A DNA stretch of 64,000 nt from Aquila chrysaetos chrysaetos (Eukaryota > Chordata > Aves > Accipitriformes > Accipitridae), in the NCBI RefSeq assembly GCF_900496995.4, contig NC_044027.1, positions 14,098,743-14,162,742 on the forward strand, given 5' to 3'. The translations under genes were made by a program, and so were the position numbers. The notes beneath the pieces were generated by a model. That model was not told the DNA's origin. It saw nothing but the letters and a program-made list of their open reading frames with translations, and searched no databases. Position 1 is the stretch's first letter. Every line of letters starts with the position of its first letter. This document shows positions 1 to 12,000 of this stretch, one piece after another.

Positions 1-832
1 AACAGAGGTGCAATGTCAGGTGAGTGGTGGTGGAGCACAGGAGAAGGGTTTAGGAGTTTTGTGTGGGGCTTCTTAATATGGTGGTGGTGGGGGGGTGCAC
101 AACTATTGTTTTGGTAAAGATTAAAAGTTAACTTGTTCCACTACAGTGTGGTGAGCCTCCTTTGTGCTTTTTTTCCAGTGTTTTTAAAAAATAGCCTCGG
201 TTTAGGATATGCACACTAATACTGAACAGGTGCTTAAAAGTTTACATGCTTTGAAGAGCGTACCTTGAATGCTTCCAAGCAGCTTTTTCCCTAAACTGTT
301 GATGTGGTGCGTGTATTTTGTATTGCAACTTGAAATCCAGTTCATACAGCTGGATGATACACGCCCCTCCTGCTGCTATGAAAGTGCATTTGAAACTAAA
401 AGCTATTCAGTCATGACCTCCCTGCTGAAGTAATAGTGCTTCCTTCTTGTGTACTAAGCATTGTTAACATTTGCTATAAAATTACCTTGGCAATTCACAA
501 AGCTCCTCTTGTGACAAATTTGCAAGCTGCTTCTCTAGCTACAGCCTACCTTTGTGCACAGTAAAGGTGTGTTCTGGGCTAGTTAACAGGTTCTCCTTTA
601 GAGTCTTGGTTTTATCAGATCTTGGTGATGAAAGGTTACATGGCCTGTCCCTTATTAATAGACTAATGCAGCCAGAAGATATTCTGAGCTGGAAGTCATA
701 GTCACTGTTCTGGAGCTCATGGTCCTGAAGGCAAGGCTTATAGGGTACGGTGAATATGTGAATAGGTGAATATGTACTCATTCCTCTTCTTTCCTCAGAC
801 CGAAGCTACATATTATTGTGCTGATAGCTGAT
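1..832 (+). CDS. Possible further 5' exons of the unrecognised gene
   Basis: Four weaker segments could precede the gene above in the same frame. Segment 1-19 ends in a consensus donor (CAG/gtgagt). Segment 341-429 is open for 29 codons and starts after CCAG. Segment 602-694 follows a C/T tract and is open for about 30 codons; it could stop earlier, at a donor inside AAAGGTTACA. Segment 799-832 follows a strong C/T-rich acceptor. Their phases (0 to 2, 2 to 2, 2 to 0) chain with the exon at 1223. Donors after 429, 694 and 832 are poor, so individual borders are doubtful. Confidence 0.22.
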
Positions 833-1222
833 GTCTTATTTATCTTGCTTTGCTCTCATCTCCATCTTCTTTCATCTTAACTGGCTTATCTTTTTGAGCT
901 TGAAAACAGCTGTGGCAACACCCATGGATTTGTGCATGTTGTGACAGTCTGTCAACAATCTATTAAGATTATCCTTGCTTAAAAGTTTTTTTACTCGCTT
1001 TGAATCTAGTGTCTTGATTTCTTAATATGCTTTTAGATATGTCAAAGCTCTGCTCTGTCCACCATTTCTGTCTTTAGCTGAAAACAGTTGATTACCTTTT
1101 CTTGTATGACTCTTCTCAATGCTGGAACTAAATGCTGAAGAGCCTTCTCCTAGAGCTGATGAGGTGCTTGAAGCTGTTCTGATTGTTACAAGTTAATGCT
1201 CTTGCTGTCTGTTTTTCTTTAG

Positions 1223-4200
1223 TTACTAACAGAATTAATTCAATCACTTGCGTTAGTCAGTACAAGGGAGTGTTTCATAGTGTCCTGTTGGAATAAGGCA
1301 GTAGTACTTTTGCAAGACAAGCTCCAATGCCCTGTCCTTGAAGCATCTTTTTTTATGGCAAAGAGAAAATTAATTTTTGGATAGGAAGCCTGTGACCATA
1401 TACATTCATAATTTATAAGCTGACACAGACATTTTTCCCTGGTTTGTATCACTGTTGCAAGACATCTGATAGCACTTAAATTTACATAGCTGTATGACAC
1501 TGACATACAGTCCCTGCTCCAAGAGTCAGTGATGCTGATAACTTCAGACTGTGTTCAATTCTGTGCAGCTGGGGCAAAATGCTGTCAGAAGTCAGAAAAT
1601 GTGGCAGGCCAAGCCAGGTCTCTGGCATGGATTGTTCCGATAGTGCAGATATTCTTCCCTGTACTTGTTACGACAGGCTTGCTTTTGTGACGGTAAACAG
1701 GAGCTGTTGCACTAGACTCTTAAGAAAAAAAAAAATGTCAGTCTTGCATCTGACAGGAAGAGTCAACTAAGGGGTAGCTGTAAAGATGATAAAGTGCTAT
1801 CCATAGTGTAGGTGGGTTATTCCTTTTCATGAGCTTCAGTAAAGATGTTGTGACCCAATTGGTTCACTTCATCCTGCTGCATCTTATGGCTTGGGTGGGG
1901 CTGAATGTTGCATACAGCTGCTGGATGGTTGTGTGAAAACCAGCTTACCTTGCTCTCAGTGTTGAGTTCACTGGCTGTTCCACTAAGTGAACATGTAAGT
2001 TCTGGTAGCTGCTGTTCCACTACTCTATCCGCTAGTCTAAATGATAAATGACCCTTTAAACTTCACGTGTTCACTTCTCTATCTCAGGAGACATTTTGTC
2101 CCACATGAGGGATTTTTTTTTTTTTTTTAATGCAGAAAGGGCCTGATGTAGGGATAATGGTTGGTCAGGGCTTTGGCTTCACTGCTGGTTATTTCTAAGG
2201 AGCAAAGGACAAAATCACTTGAGTTGTTCCATCTCATGTCTTGGACTCTTCCAGCTGGTCACGTGGCTGTCCTTGTGCTTGGAAGGTTTTCTGAGGGGTG
2301 CCTGAAAGCAGCTCTGTTTCAGCCTCCTTTGTTTTTTTTCTTTTAATTCTGGGCCTAATAAACATGGGGGAGGAGACGCGTAAATTCCCAGTCCCATTTC
2401 TGACCAGCAAAGCTCTTGCATTTCCTGGTTTTTGAACAAAGAGCTCTGTGTCATGCCCTTCTTTAGGATTTCAGGTGGCAGCATGCTGGGGAGGGAAGCT
2501 CTGCTCTGTTGAAAACTTATTGTAACATGTTGTAGCTTGTCAATAATCAGGGCTATAGTCTCAACAGCATCAAGGTTTTTCTTTCCCTTGTCTACCTCTA
2601 ATGCTGTTGGCACATGAGCAACTCCCTCTTCCTCTGGGCTTTTGAGAGGTAAGATTCTCTCAGCAGTGCTTGACTTCTGCTTTGCAGTCTGCAATCTTAC
2701 AAGGAAATCCACCGAGAACTAAGAATATGCACGGTGAAAATGAAAAAGTTGCAAGACCCAACATACAATGCATCCATGTCTACTTATCTAAAAGTCTGTT
2801 ATGAGGCTGCCTCAGTTGAAAGCTGTACACCACTAAAGGTGAGGAGGACTTCCCTGATTTCAGGGAGGTTCTGGAAGTCAGGGGTGGAAACTTAAATTCT
2901 TGTACATGTCATGAGATCTTGCATGTAGTCCTGTTTTGCCGGTAGATCCATTAGTAACAGAATGGCCAACAGAAAGGAGGAGGAAAGAGGAGGCTGGATG
3001 AAGTATTCAGCAAATGATGAGTCAAGCTGACAAACTAGCTAGTGAAACAGAACAGTGATGTTGTTTCTGTTCACTTTGTCCCTAGCTGGATATGCTGGCC
3101 AGCAGTTGCAGGCAGGAATTTCAAGCACTGCTCACACAGGTGTCTGTCAACAGTAAGTCAATCTTCACTTGTTTAGGTTGGATGGTTTTGGATGGAGGAA
3201 TTGTCCAAATTGGAGGATGTTTGCTCCTGCAGCGGTTGTTCTGTTAATACCTTGAACTTGTTAAATATCACAGGGGTCCTGGGGTTTGCGGAAAGCTTTT
3301 GTGCTCTCAGCCTTGTCAGCCTTTATCTAGCAAGGTACATGCTGCTTTATGATGTCTCTGTCAGCCAGATATGTTTAATCTTGTTTTTGACTGCTGGTTT
3401 TACTATTTAGGTGTGGTGTGCTCAGAATGTCCCTGTTCTTCTAACATGAGTGATTATCTTTTTCCTCCAGGTGTGTCTAGTAAAACATAGGATTAGTACT
3501 TGGTGATGCTTATGGTTGGCTGAAGTCTGGGTAGGTTTGGCAGGCTGGTTATATAAGTCTGAAACTGCTGTTTCTTCTGTTGTATGAGCCTGTTCAGCAT
3601 TAATGACAAGGCTGTGCTGCACCTAGTACATAGGTGCCCAGCAGGCTGATGCAGGGATGGTCATCTGGCAAAAGGAGTCCACGGTGGGATGCAAACTTGG
3701 ATACAGGTGAACCTGCAGGCACTGAATAGGTATGTAGTATCTAAACATGAAATGTGCAAAGATTTCAGGAGCATATTTATTTAGGCTGGATTGATCCTGC
3801 TGTGTGCTAATGAGGCCTTAGCATACAGATCTTTCCCTGTACAATCTCAGACATTGCTGCTATTAACTGTCCTGGGGTTGTTCTATATTAGATATGAATT
3901 GTAGTGGTCAAAGTAGTGCTGCTTTTGTGTAGTTGAAACCCTCAAAGGTAGTGTCATTTCTTGGGTGGGGGGTGAGGGTCTGCTCGGGGACTGTGTGGTA
4001 GCTAGGAAAGCACTGTGGAATGCAAAAGCAGAAACACCTCTGAGACAGACACTTGTAAGATTTTTTTTTTTTCTTTTCCCCTCAGTGTGCAATATCTGAA
4101 GCCTGACTATTTGATTATACCCTTGGAAAACTTATTTCCTTATGCTTCTGGTAAGTTGACAGGAGTTTAGGCAAGGATGTTCTGACCTATCAGCTTATGC

Positions 4201-5823
4201 AAGTTTAGAGGAATAACTTGCCTTAAAACTTGAATAAAGCACTTTCAAAATTTCAGTATCGATGCCTTCCATGTGGCAGAGTTAACTATACTGTAAGCAA
4301 ATTACCTGTTTCTGAGCTACAACTGGAAACTTCTGCAAGTTGAGGTATATATGAAGGAGCTTGGATCCTTCTTCACAAGACTGCTCTGGCATAGTACTTC
4401 CTTTCCAGTTATGACTGTTCCTGTCTATAAACTCCTTCACTCAGTTCATGTGTTCTGTGCTCAGCCTTCAGTGAGGCTACATGACAGAACTGACTTAGCA
4501 AATGAAGCTTCTTCACAGTAAACACTTTCCTGCTGACACAGCACACTGGAGTTCAACTTCTGAAAAGAGCAGAAGCTTGAAATCTCTGCAGTCTGTCTGC
4601 TGGTCCTGTGGAACTTGGTCTGGCCTTGGTCACAAGGGAGATAACTTTATTTTTGGCCAGCTGTCTTCATGCAAGGATTGTTCCTAGTCTTATGCCAGAA
4701 TAATATCCTCCCTGTAAATCATTCTGTTCTGCTGCCCATGTACTTGTTGGGAGAGCCTGTGTTTCAGCTACCTGCTTGGTTTCTATATAGTGGTTGGAAT
4801 CACAGTCCCTATGGGAAGGATCCTATTGCAGCAGGGGAGTGTCAAGTGACAGAGATGGCCCCTGAGAATCTGACTTCTCAGAGTTAGTCTGCTGTTGTCA
4901 TCAACCCCAGCAGTGAAACTGCTTGCCCTAATCCAGAAGGGAGAGTGTTGCAACATGAATCACATTCTAAAATGATTACAAAATAGAGTCCACAAAATAA
5001 AGATGATGTTTGCATCTTGATGCAGAATTGTCTTTCAGGAACTAGAAATGGATTACATGCATGGGAAATCTGGGTGAGGAGGGGTGCAACTTCCCCACCT
5101 AGTTTCTCAAGTTTTTGGTGGGCAATTTTCCCTTTTACTGCAGATGCTGGGAGTAAGATTAGATAAGACATGGCAAATTCCAGCTTCTGTAAAGGAGGTG
5201 CCTAGTTTTATTGTTCTTCTAGGACTTGAAAAGGGTTTCTGTTGCTGCCAGGAGGAGTGGGGACTTGCTACGAATGTCCTTTTCTTCCTCCAGTGACCCT
5301 GTCATTGTTACTGGAAGGCAGGAGATTTCCTGCTCCACCCTACCAGGGTTTAATTGCTGTCACTGAGCTGTAATAGACTGTCATAGGACACTCACATGGT
5401 TTTTTTTTATGTCTTGTAGGTGCACAATGTAAAGGGAGATTTCCTACCCCACATAGCTGGTAAATAGAATTGGGGAGCCTGCTGTGCTAATTTCTTGTTG
5501 GTTTTCTTCCTAGCTATCTTGAGATACAAATCAAAATGAGCACAAGGTTAATTTCTTGTGAGAAGAAATTAGGCATTTCCTGGATTGGGCTAAACTAGCA
5601 ACCCAGCACTAAAACTCAAGTCTGAAAATGCCTTAGCCATGAAACCTCAATTCCTGAAAAGATATCTTCCCTATTTCATAAGCCTACTACGGGTAACTAC
5701 GAAGGGCCGGACAATTCCTGCAGAAGTTTCCCTACCAGGAGTGATGAAGCACTGGAGGGAGGAAGAAGGATCCTTGGGGAGAAGTGGTATCTAGACAAGA
5801 GAAGGAAAGAGATAAATAAATAA
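1223..5823 (+). CDS. Unrecognised multi-exon gene, 3' part (nine predicted coding exons)
   Basis: I do not recognise the product. Nine segments bounded by AG/GT and open in one phase-compatible frame join into one reading frame: 1223-1259, 1569-1617, 2688-2838, 3086-3152, 3634-3706, 4086-4150, 5420-5459, 5514-5546 and 5724-5823 (TAA). Strongest are 2688-2838 (acceptor after a C/T-rich tract, donor AAG/gtgagg, 50 open codons), 3086-3152 (donor gtaagt) and 4086-4150 (long C/T tract, donor gtaagt), which encodes VQYLKPDYLIIPLENLF. The predicted protein is mostly helical-looking, cysteine-containing and without an evident signal peptide or membrane helix. The acceptor of 3634-3706, the donor of 1223-1259 and the terminal exon are the weakest joints. 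No gene of this kind lies directly upstream of LRRC8A in the human order I know. It could end differently, or be a decaying gene. Seen: open frames and splice signals. Inferred: that they are one gene. Confidence 0.45.
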
Positions 5824-8800
5824 TTTTTTTTTTTTTTTCCTTGGTGTGGGGTAGGAGGAGTAAGGAGTTGTTTAAATAGGGAGCAGTTCTTCTATGAACA
5901 ATATCAGTGTTTTCACTGCATGTTCCTGAAAAGAAAAGAGGAATAGGATCTTACCATTTATGGAGAGCAATGAATGGTACGGCAACATTTGCATTACCTC
6001 TTAGATGTAGTTTAGAAGGAGTCACTACAAAAGCTTTCCATCATGTCTTGCAAGAATGTTTAAGAAAGATGTGTACTTGCTGGGAGACTGCCATTAGACT
6101 CTCATGGAGCCTTAGGGTGGTGTGTAGTGAGACCTCTGGCTCTCAAAGTCCCCCCTGGGTTATGAGTCTGGTAGAACTGAAGCTGTGCTCACCTGCAAGC
6201 ATAGTTGATTTCAGAAGCTAAGCCATGTCAAAGTTAATTGCTCCAGCAGACAACTGCAGCAGCTTTTGATATTCAACTTTTAGAAAGCTTTCCAGGCTTA
6301 CTCTTACTTGGACTGTAGAAGTGCAGGACTCTGCTCCCTCAGTCTGATTATGGTGGGAGGGTTGCAGAGGGTGACAGAGAAGGCAAGTGTGTTCTTGTCT
6401 TGTTTGTTTTTCCCTGTGGTCTGGCAGTATGTCAGTGGTCCTGTCCTGGCTCTCAAACCTTTTGGTAGCTGAACTTCCTGGTTTCTCTATGAATTGTCTC
6501 GCTTTCCTAGCCTGGTGTAGTAGGGGTCCTAACAAAAAAATCAACCAAGAAAAAAAAAATATCGGGTATATACCCTTTTTTTGGTGCTTCTGAAGTGGGA
6601 GGGAATGGGTGGGTAAAGGGCCTGGGATAGTATACGGCTTCTGTCAGTAGTGATTAAAGGCGTCTGTGAGAACTATAGATTCTCCTGCAGAAAATACAGA
6701 TATGACATGGGTTTTGACTTTGAATTTTCTCATCTAGGTGGACAAACTGAGGAGACGTATGTAACCAGGTATTGTGATTCAGGGAGCTGTTTGACTGCTG
6801 GCTTCATTTGAGGTGTTCTGGAGTGCAGGGGTGTGAAGAAAACTTCTGTACCTTATTTTATCCTGGAATTAGGATTTCTGTGGTATGCACAGACAGCTCT
6901 TCTCAAATGTATCTTTCAAATGGACTCTCTTCAACCAGAGGTGGATGTATTCAGAAAAGGAAGCTGAGGCATGGCTGAAATGCCTTGCCTAGGGTCTTGG
7001 AACAAGCTAGCAAGAGGAGTGGGAGGGGGACTCTGAACACCTTGTCATTCCTCTTATTCTAGCTGCTCAGATACTGTTCAGAAGATGTTCAGTTTTGCCT
7101 GTTCTTCCCTCTCCTGTGAATGTATAATCCTCTTGCTCTAATCTGCTCAATGCAGTCCTCTCTGCAGAGGCATGCTAGCCACTTCGCTAGTGCTCTGCAG
7201 CCTAACAGGACAGTAGTTTCTTCTGACAGTGCTGTATATGGCTATTTTCATTCCTTGTTTCTGCATCCTGTGCCAGAATTGCATGAGTTTACTGGCTGAC
7301 AAATGAATAGATTTGCTGTTCTGCCTTGTTTTACTGAACTTCTAGAACAGGTATTGCCATTTTGTCTCTCAAAATACCCACTAAAAAAAATAAATAGAAA
7401 TAATAAAAAAATTTACATGTAGAGTTACCCCAATCTGTCTCTTGTGATGGACTGATGTAGTATTGGAACTGGATGGGTGGAAGGGCAAACACTTCTTCAG
7501 GGATGGCTGTTATCTTTTGATCTACCACCTGTAGTTTCTTGCAGCCTTCCCAAGTAGCACTAAATCAAAGCTGGCATTTTACAATTTATTGTTGTAAGCA
7601 GCAAACCAGGGAATGGAGTTCTGTATTTAGTCTCTCTAGGGAATGTGGTGCTTTTTGAGTTTGTATTAGGAGGGGCTTCCTTTGCAGTTCTGTGCTGGAA
7701 GTTCATTTTAAATACAAACTTGAATTCTACTAAAGCAGGTGGTATGGGCACTCCACTTGTCAAAGAAAGCTTTTGCCCAGCCAGTGGTATACAGAAACCT
7801 GCTATTGACCCTGCGGTCACCCAGGACTTGTTGGGACTGTCTGTACAAATGATATCTTATGGGTTGGGGAAACATGATTGAATTTTTGCTCTTCCTCTTT
7901 TACAATTGAATTCATGCAAGTTTCAAAATGATTGAGTGCTTGTCCTACTCCTGAATTTTGCTAGCAAGTGTGATGTGATATTACTGCTTTTTCACTGTCA
8001 CTAGAACAAGTTACAATGACTTTGTGTTCTTTGCCTGTATTGCCTTTCAGGTAGGGGAATTCTGTGAGCTCACATTTATCTGTGGATCAGTCAGGCTTCC
8101 GGGCTTTCTATGGCTTGCTGAAGAATGTGCCTGAAGCTTCATCTGGAAGTCTGAAGGACAGAACAAGCACTGCCATAAGGCCTCTGCTTCCCAGAACCTT
8201 TTGATTTCCTTTGACACTTAAATCCCAGCTGAGATGAACTCTAGGTGGGAGTGGTTGGTCAGGGAAGTTAATTCTTTTTAAGTATGTCTCCCCCTTCCTC
8301 TGCTTCTGAAGTAAATAAGGCAAAGAGCAGCTGTTACGGGATTTCACAACTGAATCTATCAGACAGCAAGTAACTAATCTTTCCTTGGAGAATTAATGCA
8401 AAGGTGGGAAGCCAAAACTACTTACATGGAAGGAAAAGTCATGATATCAGGCAACTTTGTTCTCTTTTTTCCAGCTTGCTTTATCAATGTGATGTTGAGT
8501 TGCATCAATGAAGTGGTTCTAGGAAATACAGCTGTATTGTATGTAAATCCTCTTCTTTGCCCCTGCAGTTTGAGAACCACACAAATGCAGAATTATTTTT
8601 CTTGCTCTGTAAAAACAGTAACAAACTCATGACAACTATGCTCTGTGTGTGGATTTTGTCACTTCTAACAGTGCTGGCAAACTCCTTCATCCCTGAAATA
8701 AACAGTGAACTTCCAAATACTGGTCTGGCTGGGGTAGTTTAAGTCTGTCCTGCAAACTTTCTTTAAGTGTGAATGTCTTGCCCCACAGGCTGCTCATGGT

Positions 8801-9048
8801 AAGTAGAGTTCTGATGTTTTGTGACAATTCATCTGTTGGGGAAGACAGCAACAAACTAATTTCACAGGCTCAGCTGTAGCAAATTACTCACAGGAAGCCT
8901 CATTCATTTGTCTCCAAGTGACTTGAAATTAGGTCTCAGCTAATTCCAGTCTTGCTGTGCCAGTGCTTAACATCAGTTCCTGATGCCCTCTTGAAAAGCA
9001 GAACAAAACAGTTTAAGCTAGTAATGCCTGCTTCTGGTTTCCTTTCAG
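5824..9048 (+). other. Non-coding interval upstream of LRRC8A coding exon
   Basis: I see no supportable coding exon here. Two AATAAA hexamers at 7389 and 7402 lie in an A-rich patch and could serve the gene ending at 5823. The interval ends with a C/T-rich tract and AG at 9047-9048, an acceptor just before the LRRC8A start codon, so at least part is LRRC8A intron. There is no CpG island, so the LRRC8A transcription start is not visible and may lie left of the window or in a CpG-poor promoter. Confidence 0.5.
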
Positions 9049-9055
9049 GTGAATC

Positions 9056-12000
9056 ATGATTCCAGTCACTGAATTGCGCTACTTTGCTGACACTCAGCCA
9101 GCATACCGCATCCTGAAGCCATGGTGGGACGTCTTCACGGACTACATTTCCATAGTGATGCTGATGATTGCAGTGTTCGGAGGGACGCTTCAGGTCACCC
9201 AGGACAAAATGATTTGTTTGCCCTGTAAATGGGTTACTAAAGACTCTTGCAATGACTCAGTCAGAGGTTGGACGGCCGCAACCCCAGAGCGTACCTACTA
9301 TAACTCTAGTCTTGTTCCCTCTACTGATACAGGGCCTACGGGGATCCGATATGATTTAGACCGGCACCAGTATAACTATGTGGATGCGGTGTGTTATGAG
9401 AACCGTCTTCACTGGTTTGCCAAGTATTTCCCTTATCTGGTGCTGCTACATACTCTCATCTTCCTGGCTTGTAGCAACTTCTGGTTCAAATTCCCAAGGA
9501 CCAGCTCCAAGCTGGAGCATTTTGTATCTATTTTGCTTAAGTGTTTTGACTCTCCATGGACAACGAGGGCATTATCTGAGACAGTGGTGGAAGAGAGTGA
9601 TACCAAGCCAGCATTTGGGAAAATGAATGGCTCCATGGACAAGAAATCCTCCACAGTCAGTGAGGATGTGGAAGCCACTGTTCCCATGCTGCAGAGAACA
9701 AAGTCTCGAATCGAGCAAGGGATTGTGGACCGATCTGAGACTGGTGTCTTGGACAAAAAAGAAGGTGAACAGGCCAAAGCGCTCTTTGAGAAAGTGAAAA
9801 AGTTCCGCACACATGTGGAAGAGGGAGATATAGTTTATCGCCTGTACATGAGACAGACCATCATCAAAGTGATCAAGTTCATTCTGATCATCTGCTATAC
9901 CGTTTACTATGTCAACAATATAACGTTTGACGTTGACTGTAAGGTGGACATTGAGAGCTTGACTGGCTACAGGATGTACCGCTGTGCTCATCCTTTGGCC
10001 ACTCTCTTCAAAATCTTGGCATCTTTCTACATCAGTTTGGTGATATTCTATGGCTTGATCTGCATGTACACGCTCTGGTGGATGTTGAGGCGATCACTCA
10101 AGAAATATTCCTTTGAGTCCATCCGGGAGGAGAGCAGTTACAGTGACATTCCTGATGTGAAAAATGACTTTGCTTTTATGCTCCATCTGATTGATCAGTA
10201 TGACCCCCTCTATTCCAAGCGGTTTGCTGTCTTTCTGTCGGAGGTGAGTGAGAACAAACTGCGGCAGCTGAACCTCAACAATGAGTGGACTTTGGAGAAG
10301 CTGCGCCAGAGGATCACCAAGAATTCCCAGGATAAGCTAGAATTGCATCTTTTCATGCTGAGTGGCATTCCTGACACGGTCTTTGACCTCATTGAGCTGG
10401 AGGTCTTGAAGCTGGAGCTTATCCCTGATGTCACTATTCCCCCAAGCATTGCTCAGCTCACCAGCCTTAAGGAACTGTGGCTCTACCACACAGCTGCCAA
10501 AATTGAGGCTCCAGCCCTTGCCTTCTTGAGGGAGAATTTGAAATCTCTCCATATCAAGTTCACAGACATCAAGGAGATTCCTCTTTGGATTTATAGCCTG
10601 AAGACACTAGAGGAGCTTCATCTGACAGGGAATTTGAGTGCTGAAAACAACCGGTACATTGTGATAGATGGATTGAGGGAGCTGAAGAGGCTGAAGGTGT
10701 TGAGGTTGAAGAGTAACCTCACCAAGCTGCCACAGGTGGTGACAGATGTTGGTGTGCATCTTCAGAAGCTTTCCATCAACAATGAGGGCACCAAGCTCAT
10801 TGTTCTCAACAGCCTTAAGAAAATGGTCAACTTGACAGAGCTTGAGCTGATCCGTTGTGACTTGGAACGCATTCCTCACTCTATCTTTAGTCTCCACAAT
10901 CTGCAGGAGATAGACCTGAAGGACAATAACCTAAAGACCATTGAGGAAATCATCAGCTTCCAGCACTTACATCGTCTCACTTGCCTTAAATTGTGGTACA
11001 ACCACATTGCCTACATCCCCATGCAAATAGGCAACCTAACCAATTTAGAACGCCTTTACCTGAATCGTAACAAGATAGAAAAGATCCCTACCCAGCTCTT
11101 CTATTGCCGAAAACTTCGGTACTTGGATCTCAGCCACAACAACTTGACTTCCATACCGCCAGATGTTGGACTTCTTCAAAACCTGCAGAATCTAGCTGTG
11201 ACAGCCAACAGGGTAAGTGAGCAAGGAGGGGAGCATTGCTGTGTGAGTAAAATTAACTCTGACACTTCTGTTATCTGTGTGATTAAACATGCTACAATGG
11301 TGTGTGAAATACTCCTGGCACTGCTATTCTATTTAAATTCTCAAGCTTTTCTTTCTCTCTGAGGGGTTTATCTAAGGCAAAACATTGCAAATAGCTCCAG
11401 GGGTAAGCGTTTCTTTGAACAGCCCTTGTTCTGTAGCATTTCCTTTCTTAACAGTGAAGCTGCTTCTAAGTGCCAATTGGAGGCTGTTTAGAAATCCTGC
11501 CTGTCAGTTGTTTCTCTGCAGTTGGAAGCTTGTAGTCTCTAGATTGACATCAGTTTTGGGCTTAAAACGGAGATCTGAAAAACTGTAGTCTTGATCTAGA
11601 GCTATGCACTTAAGCCTATGTACTTCAGAAATGTACATACACTACGGCAGCAGCCATCTAGGACATGTACATGTGTGGCTTGCAACGTTGCTTATAGTAC
11701 TTTGCGTTTCCAGGGAATATTCCACAGTTTGGTCTTGTAAGCATGCACTTTGTGAGAAGTTGGACAGACTTATGACAAATGGTTCTTAATCTCTCACTTT
11801 TAAAATGCATTGTCTTGTTCCACAAAGGTGACTTTGGAGAGAGCAAAGCAATCTTCTGCAGTGTCCTTACTAAGGGCAGAGTGAACTAAACCAGGTTTAT
11901 CAATTGGCAGTCAGTTAGATGTGAAAGTGTGAACTGTGGCAATTCCTTGACTTTCAGAGGGGAGGAAATATGATGGCACCTTGCTATGCCTCAGCATGAT

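Noticed and set aside
2215-2712. 165-codon open frame on the minus strand
   Set aside because: It overlaps the well-bounded plus-strand exon 2688-2838, has no splice partners I can find and resembles no family I know. An open frame of this length can occur by chance in a window this size.
11213-11362. Extension of the LRRC8A frame past the exon 1 donor
   Set aside because: The added 49 residues are unrelated to LRRC8 proteins. The gtaagt donor and the downstream exon restore the conserved C-terminus.
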